NCBI RefSeq assembly: GCF_000344135.1 | Contig: NZ_BAOP01000002.1 | Location: forward strand, 186,001-250,000 | Direction: 5' to 3' | Source: Gordonia malaquae NBRC 108250 | GTDB lineage: Bacteria > Actinomycetota > Actinomycetes > Mycobacteriales > Mycobacteriaceae | Length of the DNA stretch: 64,000 bases | Shown: positions 57,369-64,000 of the stretch, piece after piece | Layout of the letters: each line of letters begins with the position of its first letter | Numbering within the stretch: the stretch's first letter is position 1 | Position numbers and translations under genes: made by a program | The notes under the pieces: generated by a model | What the model saw: only the letters and a program-made list of their open reading frames with translations | Databases searched by the model: none | What the model was told of the DNA's origin: nothing

Positions 57369-57724
57369 TGAGTTCTTTTCTCCTTGTGGGCCGGCTCCCG
57401 CCAGTCCGATGTGTAGTCACGGTTGGTGCTCCGGGCACGTCAGTCGGTGTCGCATTTCTGCGCTCCGAGCGATGTCCGCAACTCGCCCCACCGGCACGTT
57501 TGCGCCGGTCAACTATGGAATCGCTACCCCGAGGTCGGGCGTGTCAGACACGCTCGCGCGGATTCGCGACACCCTCGTTCGGTGTTGTCGTCGCCGACCC
57601 GATCGAGGGCAGCACCTACCGTGGGCAGGCACCGACGAAATACTTTACCGCCCGGATTTACCGAGGTCAAAATCATTGACACAGCTCACCCAACGGCTCG
57701 TGAACGTCTGATGACAACGGGTGA
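57369..57724. other. Str operon leader and promoter region, no gene seen
   Basis: About 355 bases between rpsL and the GntR gene (same strand) with no convincing coding frame. It contains the promoter listed separately and a long 5' leader of about 260 bases, in which ribosomal regulation could act; no leader structure was resolved by eye. Confidence 0.55.
57642..57670 (-). promoter_or_regulatory. Predicted housekeeping promoter of str operon
   Basis: On the minus strand TTGACC (57665-57670), a 17-base spacer, then TAAAGT (57642-57647). Both hexamers and the spacing fit a SigA-type promoter. It lies about 275 bases before rpsL, which has no other good candidate. Confidence 0.6.
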
Positions 57725-58390
57725 TCAGTCGAATTCCTCAACCCCGGCGAGCAGGTCACGCGCTGCGGTGCGGGCAGCATTCTCGTCGCCTGCGATCACC
57801 GCGTCGACGACCGCGTCGTGCAACTCGGTGTACGACGGCCCGCTCGCGACATCACGCTGCGCCACCGACTGCCGGAGCGCCGGAAGCAGTGAGTCGTAGA
57901 ACTCCAGATACACGTCGTTGTGACTGGCCGCGACGATGGCACGATGCAGTTGCGCGTCGGTGTCGACCGCGACGCCGGGATCGACCACACCGGTCCATGC
58001 GCGGTTGCGCAGCTCCTGCGCCACTCGCAGCGTGTTGATGTCGGCGTCGTCGCGACGCCGGGCCGCCAGACCCGCCGCCGTCACCTCAAGGGCCTCGCGC
58101 AGTTCCATGAGATCCTGCCGGCGCGCCGCCGCGAAGAAGTCGGCGAACGCGACCTCCTGCTCGTCGGTGGCGATCACGTAGGTGCCCGATCCCTGCCGTC
58201 GCTCGAGGAGGCCGGCATGCACCAGCGACTGCACTGCTTCGCGGACCGTGTTGCGGGCGGTCCCGGTCATGTCACAGAGTGCGGGCTCGGTCGGGATCCG
58301 GTCGCCGACCGACCAGCGCCCAGACGCGATCTCCGCACGCAGCTGGTCGGTCACCTGGGCGATGAGACTCTGTCGCTTGATGGTCTGCAC
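57725..58390 (-). CDS. GntR-family regulator (FadR subfamily)
   Basis: 221 residues. The N-terminal winged helix is IASGRWSVGDRIPTEPALCDMTGTARNTVREAVQSLVHAGLLERRQGSGTYV, followed by the all-helical FadR C-terminal domain (FCD) with the metal-binding region DAQLHRAIVAASHNDVYLEF. It is divergent from the MFS transporter gene and likely controls it through the 57-base shared region, where TGCAGCG occurs twice 17 bases apart. Confidence 0.92.
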   Translation of the reverse strand: MQTIKRQSLIAQVTDQLRAEIASGRWSVGDRIPTEPALCDMTGTARNTVREAVQSLVHAGLLERRQGSGTYVIATDEQEVAFADFFAAARRQDLMELREALEVTAAGLAARRRDDADINTLRVAQELRNRAWTGVVDPGVAVDTDAQLHRAIVAASHNDVYLEFYDSLLPALRQSVAQRDVASGPSYTELHDAVVDAVIAGDENAARTAARDLLAGVEEFD

Positions 58391-58410
58391 ACCCTGCAGC
58401 GTAAATCACT

Positions 58411-58440
58411 TTGCAGCGATTCGACCATTCATCCTATGAT
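58411..58440 (+). promoter_or_regulatory. Promoter of MFS gene, leaderless
   Basis: TTGCAG (58411-58416), an 18-base spacer, TATGAT (58435-58440). The ATG at 58448 starts seven bases after the -10 box, so transcription likely begins at or next to the start codon. The second TGCAGCG repeat (58412-58418) overlaps the -35, a plausible GntR site. Confidence 0.6.
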
Positions 58441-58447
58441 TTCTGGC

Positions 58448-59695
58448 ATGACTGCGACTGCCTCCACCGCGACCGACGCGTCGACACCGCTCATGGGCGT
58501 CTGGCGTGGACGCATCACCACCCTGGTCGCCATCGTGGTGTTCGCGTTCACACTCCGCACCGCGGTCACGTCGCTGACCCCGCTCCTCGGCCGAATCTCC
58601 GACGACCTCGGCTTCAGCGACACGGTCAGCGGCCTGCTCGGCATGCTCCCGACACTGGCGTTCGGCATCGCCGGAGTCGTCTCCCCAGCGCTGGGTCGCC
58701 GGTTCGGCATCGAGCAGGTGACCCTGGCCGCGGTGATCATCACCGGCGTCGGCATCGGCACACGCGCCCTCAGCGGCAGCGTTCCCGTGCTGGTCCTCCT
58801 GTCGTGCGTCGCCCTCTTCGGCATGGGCATCGGCAACATCCTGATTCCGCCGCTGGTGAAGCGGTACTTCTCCGACCGGATCGCGTCGATCAGCACCGCG
58901 TACATCGTGTTCGTGCAGATGGGCACGATGATCCCGGCCGCCGTCGCCATCCCCCTGGCCGACGCGACGGACTGGCGCACGTCCCTCGCGGTGTGGGCCA
59001 TCGTCCCGCTCGCTGCACTCGGCCCGTGGATCTGGGTGGTCCGCGAACGCCGGGCGGCGCTGCGCCGAGCGGCCGAGCAGTCCGACGGCGCGCCCTCGGA
59101 GGCCGCGAAGCTGCCCGTGTGGCGCACGCCCATGGCATGGGGTCTGACCCTCATGTTCGGCATGACATCCGCCTGCACGTACGCCATGTTCACGTGGATG
59201 CCGAAGATCGTGACCGACGCAGGTGGAAGCGAATCGCTCGGCGGCGGAATGGTCGCGACGTTCTCTGCGATCGGGCTCGCGGCGACGCTGATCGCTCCGT
59301 GGCTCTGCACCCGGTTCGCGAACCCTTTCGGGTTCACCGTCGTGTTCGCGGCGTCATGGCTCGCAGGCTTCGCCGGACTGATGTGGGCGCCGCTCTCGGC
59401 ACCGTTGCTGTGGGCCCTGCTGTGCGGTCTCGGACCGACGACCTTTCCGATGGCGTTGACACTGATCAACGTCCGCACCCGGACGAGCTCCGGCTCGGCG
59501 TCGCTGTCCGGCTTCGGGCAGGGCGTCGGCTACCTGCTCGCCTGCGCGGGCCCGATGCTGTTCGGAGTGCTCCACGATGTCAGCAACGGATGGGGCGCAC
59601 CGTTCCTGCTCCTCACCGCGATGACCGTCGTCATGCTGGGCGGCGCCTGGATCATCTGCCGTCCGCGGTACCTCGAAGACCAGCTGAACGCCTGA
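58448..59695 (+). CDS. MFS transporter (CynX/NimT-like)
   Basis: 415 residues from the ATG at 58448; the frame extends upstream without a start of value. About twelve transmembrane helices, with the start region TLVAIVVFAFTLRTAVTSLTPLLGRISDDLGF typical of the cyanate/nitroimidazole transporter group. The substrate is unknown. It is probably regulated by the divergent GntR protein. It ends three bases from rskA, on the opposite strand. Confidence 0.9.
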   Translation: MTATASTATDASTPLMGVWRGRITTLVAIVVFAFTLRTAVTSLTPLLGRISDDLGFSDTVSGLLGMLPTLAFGIAGVVSPALGRRFGIEQVTLAAVIITGVGIGTRALSGSVPVLVLLSCVALFGMGIGNILIPPLVKRYFSDRIASISTAYIVFVQMGTMIPAAVAIPLADATDWRTSLAVWAIVPLAALGPWIWVVRERRAALRRAAEQSDGAPSEAAKLPVWRTPMAWGLTLMFGMTSACTYAMFTWMPKIVTDAGGSESLGGGMVATFSAIGLAATLIAPWLCTRFANPFGFTVVFAASWLAGFAGLMWAPLSAPLLWALLCGLGPTTFPMALTLINVRTRTSSGSASLSGFGQGVGYLLACAGPMLFGVLHDVSNGWGAPFLLLTAMTVVMLGGAWIICRPRYLEDQLNA

Positions 59696-59698
59696 GCG

Positions 59699-60427
59699 TC
59701 AGCCGAGCGGCAGACTCGCCACCGGGTCGGAGATCATCGTCTCGGGTCGCGCCGCGTCGCCGACGGTGAACGCGATCGACGTGGCGTCGCCGAGGTCGTC
59801 GACGGTGGCTGTGGTCGACGGCGCGACGTCGTCGGGCCTCATGACACCGCCGAGGCGAGCCCCGTTCGGTCCGACCAACCACAGCTGGTACACGGTGCCC
59901 GCGGCGGGTGGCGGAACGTCGTTCATCCCCAGGACACCGGCGCCGGCCGATTCCGAGTACGTGACCGACGCCCGTCCACTGGCCAACGCGCCTGTGGTGG
60001 TTCGCACGTCGTCCGCGCCGAAGACCCGCTCGGCAGTCGTCTGCGACGGCGGCTCCTGCCGTGACGCTGCGTAGCCGATGATCCCGCCGCCGATCGCGAC
60101 GACGACCGCCGCGGCTGCTGCGGCAGCGATCCACCGCGGCCGCCGGGAATCGAGGCGGCGTCCTCTTCCGGATTCGCGGGCTGCCCGATCGAGGATCTCG
60201 TCGCGCAGCCCGGCACGTGGCGCCTGAGCTGTCGCCTCACTGAGGTCGGCGAGAACGTCGCGAACCGAGGCGACCTCGGCACGGAACGCGTCGCGCACGG
60301 AAGCGTCGGCGGCCGCGACACGGGCCTCGACGCGCGCCATTCCGAGTTCGTCCAACGCATCAAGTGCATAGGGGACCGCCATGTCGAGCAGGTCGTCGTG
60401 CTCGTTCGACTCAGACATGTCAGTCAT
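59699..60427 (-). CDS. rskA: Anti-sigma-K factor RskA
   Basis: 242 residues. The N-terminal cytoplasmic anti-sigma domain (about 1-95; LLDMAVPYALDALDELGMARVEARVAAADASVRDAF) is followed by one transmembrane helix (about 98-121) and an extracellular RskA domain (GTVYQLWLVGPNGARLGGVMRP). It holds SigK inactive until regulated proteolysis. It overlaps the sigK end by eight bases, the usual sigma/anti-sigma coupling. Confidence 0.93.
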   Translation of the reverse strand: MTDMSESNEHDDLLDMAVPYALDALDELGMARVEARVAAADASVRDAFRAEVASVRDVLADLSEATAQAPRAGLRDEILDRAARESGRGRRLDSRRPRWIAAAAAAAVVVAIGGGIIGYAASRQEPPSQTTAERVFGADDVRTTTGALASGRASVTYSESAGAGVLGMNDVPPPAAGTVYQLWLVGPNGARLGGVMRPDDVAPSTTATVDDLGDATSIAFTVGDAARPETMISDPVASLPLG

Positions 60428-60983
60428 CCCCCAAACACCCCCTCAGTCGCTTCAGTCCATCTCTGATCCGACTCTTCACCGCGGGCAGACCCACGGCCAG
60501 CCGGTCGGCGACCTCGCTGTACGAGAGGCCGCCGTAGTAGGCGAGCCCGACCGCTTCGGCCTGCAGCGCGCTGAGCGTGGACAGGCACTGGCGCACCCGT
60601 CTTCCCGCCTCTCTCGCCTGAACCTCGTCGCTCACGTCGTCGACGATCGCGGTGATCTCTCGAGCGCCGTAGTCCGATTCGCGGCGAGATGCCGACGATT
60701 CCGATCTGACCCGGTCGACCGCTCGACGGTGCGCGATCGACAGAAGCCAGGCGACGGGCGCGCCCTCGGCCGCGTTGTACGTAGCCGCGCCGCGCCACAC
60801 CTGCAGGTACACCTCCTGGGTGGTCTCCTCGGAGTAGCCGGGATCTCGGAGCACACGCAGCACCATCCCGTAGACGCGTGCGCTGGTCCGGTCGTACAGA
60901 TCGGCGAACGCTTCGACATCGCCCGCGGCAGACCGCGACAGCAGGTCGGCGAGGAGGGTCGAGTCGGTGTCCGTGCCGGTCAC
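60420..60983 (-). CDS. sigK: ECF sigma factor SigK
   Basis: 187 residues from a GTG at 60983 (VTGTDTDSTLLADLL), giving the same length as M. tuberculosis SigK; starts at 61061 or 61058 are open but add unlike sequence. Region 2 (AFADLYDRTSARVYGMVLRVLRDPGYSEETTQEVYLQVWRGAATYN) and region 4 (LSALQAEAVGLAYYGGLSYSEVADRLAVGLPAVKSRIRDGLKRLRGCL) are clear. It is followed by rskA and preceded by the ufaA1-type genes, as in mycobacteria. Confidence 0.93.
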   Translation of the reverse strand: MTGTDTDSTLLADLLSRSAAGDVEAFADLYDRTSARVYGMVLRVLRDPGYSEETTQEVYLQVWRGAATYNAAEGAPVAWLLSIAHRRAVDRVRSESSASRRESDYGAREITAIVDDVSDEVQAREAGRRVRQCLSTLSALQAEAVGLAYYGGLSYSEVADRLAVGLPAVKSRIRDGLKRLRGCLGDD

Positions 60984-61074
60984 GACGAGGTTCCAGAAGT
61001 CATCAGCGACCAGAGTAACCCCGCCGTCCGGTCTCCTGTCGACAGCCACACCGACCATCACTCACCATCCCGGG

Positions 61075-62355
61075 TCAGTTCTTGTTCTTCACGAAACGCA
61101 GGTGCACCACATCCAGGTAGCGCGCGGCGAAGCCTGCCTCGGAGTAGGCGAGATAGAACGTCCACATCCGTCGGAAGGTCTCGTCGAAACCGAGATCGGC
61201 GATCAGCGGCCACTGCCCCTCGAACCGTTCCCGCCACAACTGCAACGTCCGCGCGTAGTGCATCCCGAACTCCTCGACGGCGTCGAACTGCAGGCCCGCG
61301 CTCGCCGCGGCGTCACGCATCGCCTCGCCAGACGGGATCTGCCCGCCAGGAAAGATGTACTTGTGGATCCACGTGTAGGTTCGCGCAGACGAGAGCATCC
61401 TGTCGTGCGGCATCGTGATCGCCTGAATCGCGGCCCGACCGCCCGGTGCGAGAAGACGCTCGACGGTCTCGAAGTAGACGGGCCAATACTCCATGCCGAC
61501 GGCTTCGATCATCTCCACCGACACCACGGCGTCGTATTCGCCGTCGACGGCACGGTAGTCCAGCAGATCGACCCGGATGCGGTCGCTCAAGTCTGCCTCG
61601 CGCGCCCGGCGCAGGGCATGCGCGCGCTGCTCAGCGGAGAGCGTCACCGAACGGACCGTCGCCCCGCGGGCCGCGGCGCGCAGGGCGAGTTCACCCCAGC
61701 CGGTCCCGATCTCGAGGACGCGTGTGCCCGCCCCGACTTGCGCGTGATCGAGGAGACGGTCGATCTTGGCGCGCTGCGCGTCGGCGAGTTCGACCCATTC
61801 GGCGACGGCGGCCTGCTCGTCCGATCCGAAATGCGCACTCGAGTAGGTGAGCGTCTCGTCGAGGAACAATGCGAACAGGTCGTTGGACAGGTCGTAGTGA
61901 CGAGAGATGTTCGACCGCGTGTTGTCGACGGAGTTCTCCTCGTCGGACGGTTGAGTCGGGAGCAGCAGGCGTCGCAGTCGTTGCAGTGAGGGCGGAACAA
62001 CCGTCCCGATCCGCTCGGCGAACGGGACGAGCACACCGACGAGATCGTCTGCGGTCCACTCCCCCGCCATGTACGACTCCCCGAGACCGATCAGGCCGTC
62101 CGAGCCGATGCGTCGGAAGAACGCGTCTGGTTCGGTGATCGTCATCGTCGGCAGGTCTCCACGGGTCCGGGTGTCCGACGGCCCGTAATCCACCACGATC
62201 GGCAGTCGGCGCGCAACGCGCTCGAACAGGACCCGCGCCGCGGCGCCCCGCAACCCGGACGTCGCCGTGGCCGGCGCCTCCGGCAGAGCGAGTGCCGGAC
62301 GCCTCGTCCGGTCCGCGAGAAGGGTGGACGGGTGGTCGTCTCGGTCGACGGTCAT
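61075..62355 (-). CDS. Cyclopropane-fatty-acid synthase family methyltransferase (UfaA1-like)
   Basis: 426 residues from the ATG at 62355, whose bases overlap the stop of the DUF1365 gene (ATGA). SAM motif VLEIGTGWGELALRAAARGA, plus NISRHYDLSNDLFALFLDETLTYSSAHF, SVEMIEAVG and YIFPGGQIPS, identify the family. It modifies unsaturated acyl chains of phospholipids. The gene order with DUF1365, an FAD protein and sigK-rskA equals the Rv0444c-Rv0449c locus. Confidence 0.93.
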   Translation of the reverse strand: MTVDRDDHPSTLLADRTRRPALALPEAPATATSGLRGAAARVLFERVARRLPIVVDYGPSDTRTRGDLPTMTITEPDAFFRRIGSDGLIGLGESYMAGEWTADDLVGVLVPFAERIGTVVPPSLQRLRRLLLPTQPSDEENSVDNTRSNISRHYDLSNDLFALFLDETLTYSSAHFGSDEQAAVAEWVELADAQRAKIDRLLDHAQVGAGTRVLEIGTGWGELALRAAARGATVRSVTLSAEQRAHALRRAREADLSDRIRVDLLDYRAVDGEYDAVVSVEMIEAVGMEYWPVYFETVERLLAPGGRAAIQAITMPHDRMLSSARTYTWIHKYIFPGGQIPSGEAMRDAAASAGLQFDAVEEFGMHYARTLQLWRERFEGQWPLIADLGFDETFRRMWTFYLAYSEAGFAARYLDVVHLRFVKNKN

Positions 62356-63101
62356 CGGGCTACCTCTCGGTCGGTGGTTCGGGTTCTGTCTCGGGGGACG
62401 ATCGGGAGTCCGGCCGCCCACAGGCGGATGCCGTGGATGCGGATGCGCGCCGCGACCATCCACGGTGCGAACGGAGACGTCAGATTCGCCATGAGCACCG
62501 CGGGAACAGTGGCAGGCCTGGCTCGTCCGGTCATCGTGGCGGTGAACGGCGGCATTCCCGGACGCTCCAACACCACCGCGACCGACACCCGCCCGTCCGC
62601 GGTCGGTTCGGGCAGGCGCAGACGGTAGTCGCCGTCCACATCGTTGAAGGGCGAGACGTAGAAGTCCTTGGCGACCGTCGCACGGCCGCCCTCGTCGGTA
62701 CGCACCACGTAGCAGTGACGTCCGCCGTAGGTGTTGTGGACCTCGGCGACCACGTACTCGAGACGGCCCGCCCGATCGTGGCACCAGTAGACGCTCAGCG
62801 GATTGAACGTGTAGCCGGCCACACGCGGGGACAGCAGTGCGGTGACCCGGCCGGTCGGCGCGGGCACGCCCAGTGCGCGCACGGCGTCGTCGAGCTTGGC
62901 ACGCAGACTCTCGTGCGGTCCGGTCTCACGAGCGAAATGGTCGGCGGCGGCGAACCGCGCGAGTCCGCGCACGCCGAACGGCAACCTCGGCAGTCCGTCG
63001 AGGTCGACGAGCCACTGCAGACTGCGGTGGGTGAACCTGTGATCCACCGGCGATCGGCGGATGTGCGAGATCCGCACCGGAACGATCTGTGCGCGGGTCA
63101 T
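62352..63101 (-). CDS. DUF1365 family protein
   Basis: 249 residues. DUF1365 landmarks are VRISHIRRSPVDHRFTHRSLQWLVDLDGLP, YTFNPLSVYWCHD, YVVAEVHNTYGGRHCYVV and KDFYVSPFNDVDGDYRL. Members sit next to cyclopropane synthase and an amine-oxidase-like flavoprotein across many bacteria and take part in fatty-acid modification (furan fatty acids in some groups). The exact reaction here is not known. It overlaps both neighbours by four bases. Confidence 0.9.
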   Translation of the reverse strand: MTRAQIVPVRISHIRRSPVDHRFTHRSLQWLVDLDGLPRLPFGVRGLARFAAADHFARETGPHESLRAKLDDAVRALGVPAPTGRVTALLSPRVAGYTFNPLSVYWCHDRAGRLEYVVAEVHNTYGGRHCYVVRTDEGGRATVAKDFYVSPFNDVDGDYRLRLPEPTADGRVSVAVVLERPGMPPFTATMTGRARPATVPAVLMANLTSPFAPWMVAARIRIHGIRLWAAGLPIVPRDRTRTTDREVAR

Positions 63102-64000
63102 CGCACCGCTCCGGCGAGGAGATCGTCGCCTGCTCGGCCCCAGCGTCCACCGAACCGGACAGCAGCCGACGCGCCCGCCGACGCGCCGTCTTCGTGGAAT
63201 CCCCACCCGTGGTAGGCGCCGGCGAATGCGACCCGCGGCGTGTCCACCTCGGCGAGGCGCTGCTGCGCCGACACGGACTCGACGTCGTAGACCGGGTGCT
63301 CGTACGTCATCTCGGCGACGACGGTGGACGGGTCGACGAGGTCGGTGCGCCCCATCGTGACCAGGGCTCGTTCCGGGCCGTCGGGCAGCCGCATCAGGCG
63401 TGTCAGGTCGTAGGTCACGGCGACCTCGTCGCCGTCGGTCCGAATCTGGTAGTTCCAGGATGCGCGAGCCCGTTTCGCCTTCGGGAGGAGACTCTCGTCG
63501 GTGTGCAGCACGGCGTGCTTCGATGCGTAGCGCATCGCACCGAGCACGGTGCGCTGCGCGTCCGACGGCTGCTCGAGAAGCGCTAGCGCCTGATGCGGAT
63601 GGGTCGCGACGATCGCCGCGTCGTAGACGTCCGTGGCGGTCGCGGTCCGGACGACGACACCGTCTGTGTCTTCGCGCAAGGCGATGACCGGCGACGACGT
63701 GCGCACGGCTCCGCCGGACTCGGTGATGCCGCGAGAGACAGCCTGAACGTAGGTGTCCGAGCCGCCGACGACCGTCCGCCAGGTGGGAGACCCGAACACC
63801 GTGAGCATTCCGTGGTGATCGAGGAAGGCGAACAGGTAGCGCGCCGGGTAATCGGCTGCGGTGGCAGAGTCGCACGACCAGACCGCCGCAACCAGCGGGA
63901 GCAGGAAATTGTCGACGAAATAGTCCGACAGGTCTGCCGTCCGGACGAAACTGCTGAGCGGGACGTCGTCTGACGGGTGGTCGAGAACCTCGCGGGCGAG
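63098..64000 (-). CDS. FAD-dependent amine-oxidase-like protein, C-terminal part (runs off right edge)
   Basis: 301 codons are visible and the frame stays open to the edge. It shows VWSCDSATAADYPARYLFAFLDHHGMLTV, WRTVVGGSDTYVQAVS, DAAIVATHPHQALALL and the C-terminal FAGAYHGWGFHEDGASAGASAAVRFG (FAD-binding end). It matches the Rv0449c-type flavoprotein that accompanies DUF1365 and cyclopropane-synthase genes. The N-terminal Rossmann motif lies outside the window. The stop overlaps the DUF1365 start. Confidence 0.9.
   Translation of the reverse strand, partial: LAREVLDHPSDDVPLSSFVRTADLSDYFVDNFLLPLVAAVWSCDSATAADYPARYLFAFLDHHGMLTVFGSPTWRTVVGGSDTYVQAVSRGITESGGAVRTSSPVIALREDTDGVVVRTATATDVYDAAIVATHPHQALALLEQPSDAQRTVLGAMRYASKHAVLHTDESLLPKAKRARASWNYQIRTDGDEVAVTYDLTRLMRLPDGPERALVTMGRTDLVDPSTVVAEMTYEHPVYDVESVSAQQRLAEVDTPRVAFAGAYHGWGFHEDGASAGASAAVRFGGRWGRAGDDLLAGAVR

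Overview
The window is high-GC actinobacterial chromosome. It carries a mycofactocin cluster with an IDGMCGVY-ending precursor, a SigK/RskA-ufaA1-type locus, a CYP136-type P450 locus, Mce-associated proteins, KstR-type operators and an EamA/MFS/ECF repertoire. Together these point to the Mycobacteriales (mycolic-acid bacteria), most like Gordonia or a close relative. The genus is an inference; there is no rRNA in the window.

Layout, left to right. (1) 1-12.6 kb, minus strand: a siderophore-like nonribosomal peptide export and synthesis block (ABC-2 ATPase, two permeases, a three-C/two-A-domain NRPS and the start of a second NRPS that runs off the left edge). (2) 12.9-18.2 kb, minus: the S10 ribosomal operon rpsJ-rplC-rplD-rplW-rplB-rpsS-rplV-rpsC-rplP-rpmC-rpsQ, closed by a terminator. 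(3) 18.6-23.5 kb: an AbiEi/nuclease-like gene bracketed by inverted repeats, a methyltransferase, a 167-bp palindromic element, a hotdog protein, and a disulfide-bond operon (two CPAC thioredoxin-fold proteins plus VKOR). (4) 23.6-35.9 kb: a split mycofactocin cluster. mftG-F-E and mftD-C-B-A(-R) are separated by an alpha-methylacyl-CoA racemase, a mycofactocin-type SDR and two membrane Ser/Thr kinases. (5) 35.9-39.5 kb: a KshB-type reductase, a DoxX-like protein, an AlkD-type glycosylase and a ferredoxin reductase. (6) 39.5-44.6 kb, minus: CYP136-TetR-SDR followed by four Mce-associated proteins. (7) 44.8-52.9 kb: menC and assorted single genes, including a VWA lipoprotein. (8) 52.9-57.4 kb, minus: the str operon rpsL-rpsG-fusA-tuf. 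(9) 57.7-64 kb: a GntR/MFS pair, then rskA-sigK-ufaA1-DUF1365-FAD oxidoreductase, the last running off the right edge.

How it fits together. The rpsL...tuf / SDR, reductase and mft genes / rpsJ arrangement matches the order known from the rpsL-to-S10 interval of Mycobacterium tuberculosis, but expanded here. Three sequences matching the published KstR consensus (TNNAACNNGTTNNA) sit before the mycofactocin-type SDR, the KshB-like reductase and the ferredoxin reductase. A racemase with the Mcr catalytic residues lies in the same stretch. The central region therefore looks like redox machinery (mycofactocin, ferredoxin reductases, P450) tied to sterol or branched-lipid catabolism. No tRNA, rRNA, CRISPR array, prophage or insertion sequence was recognised.
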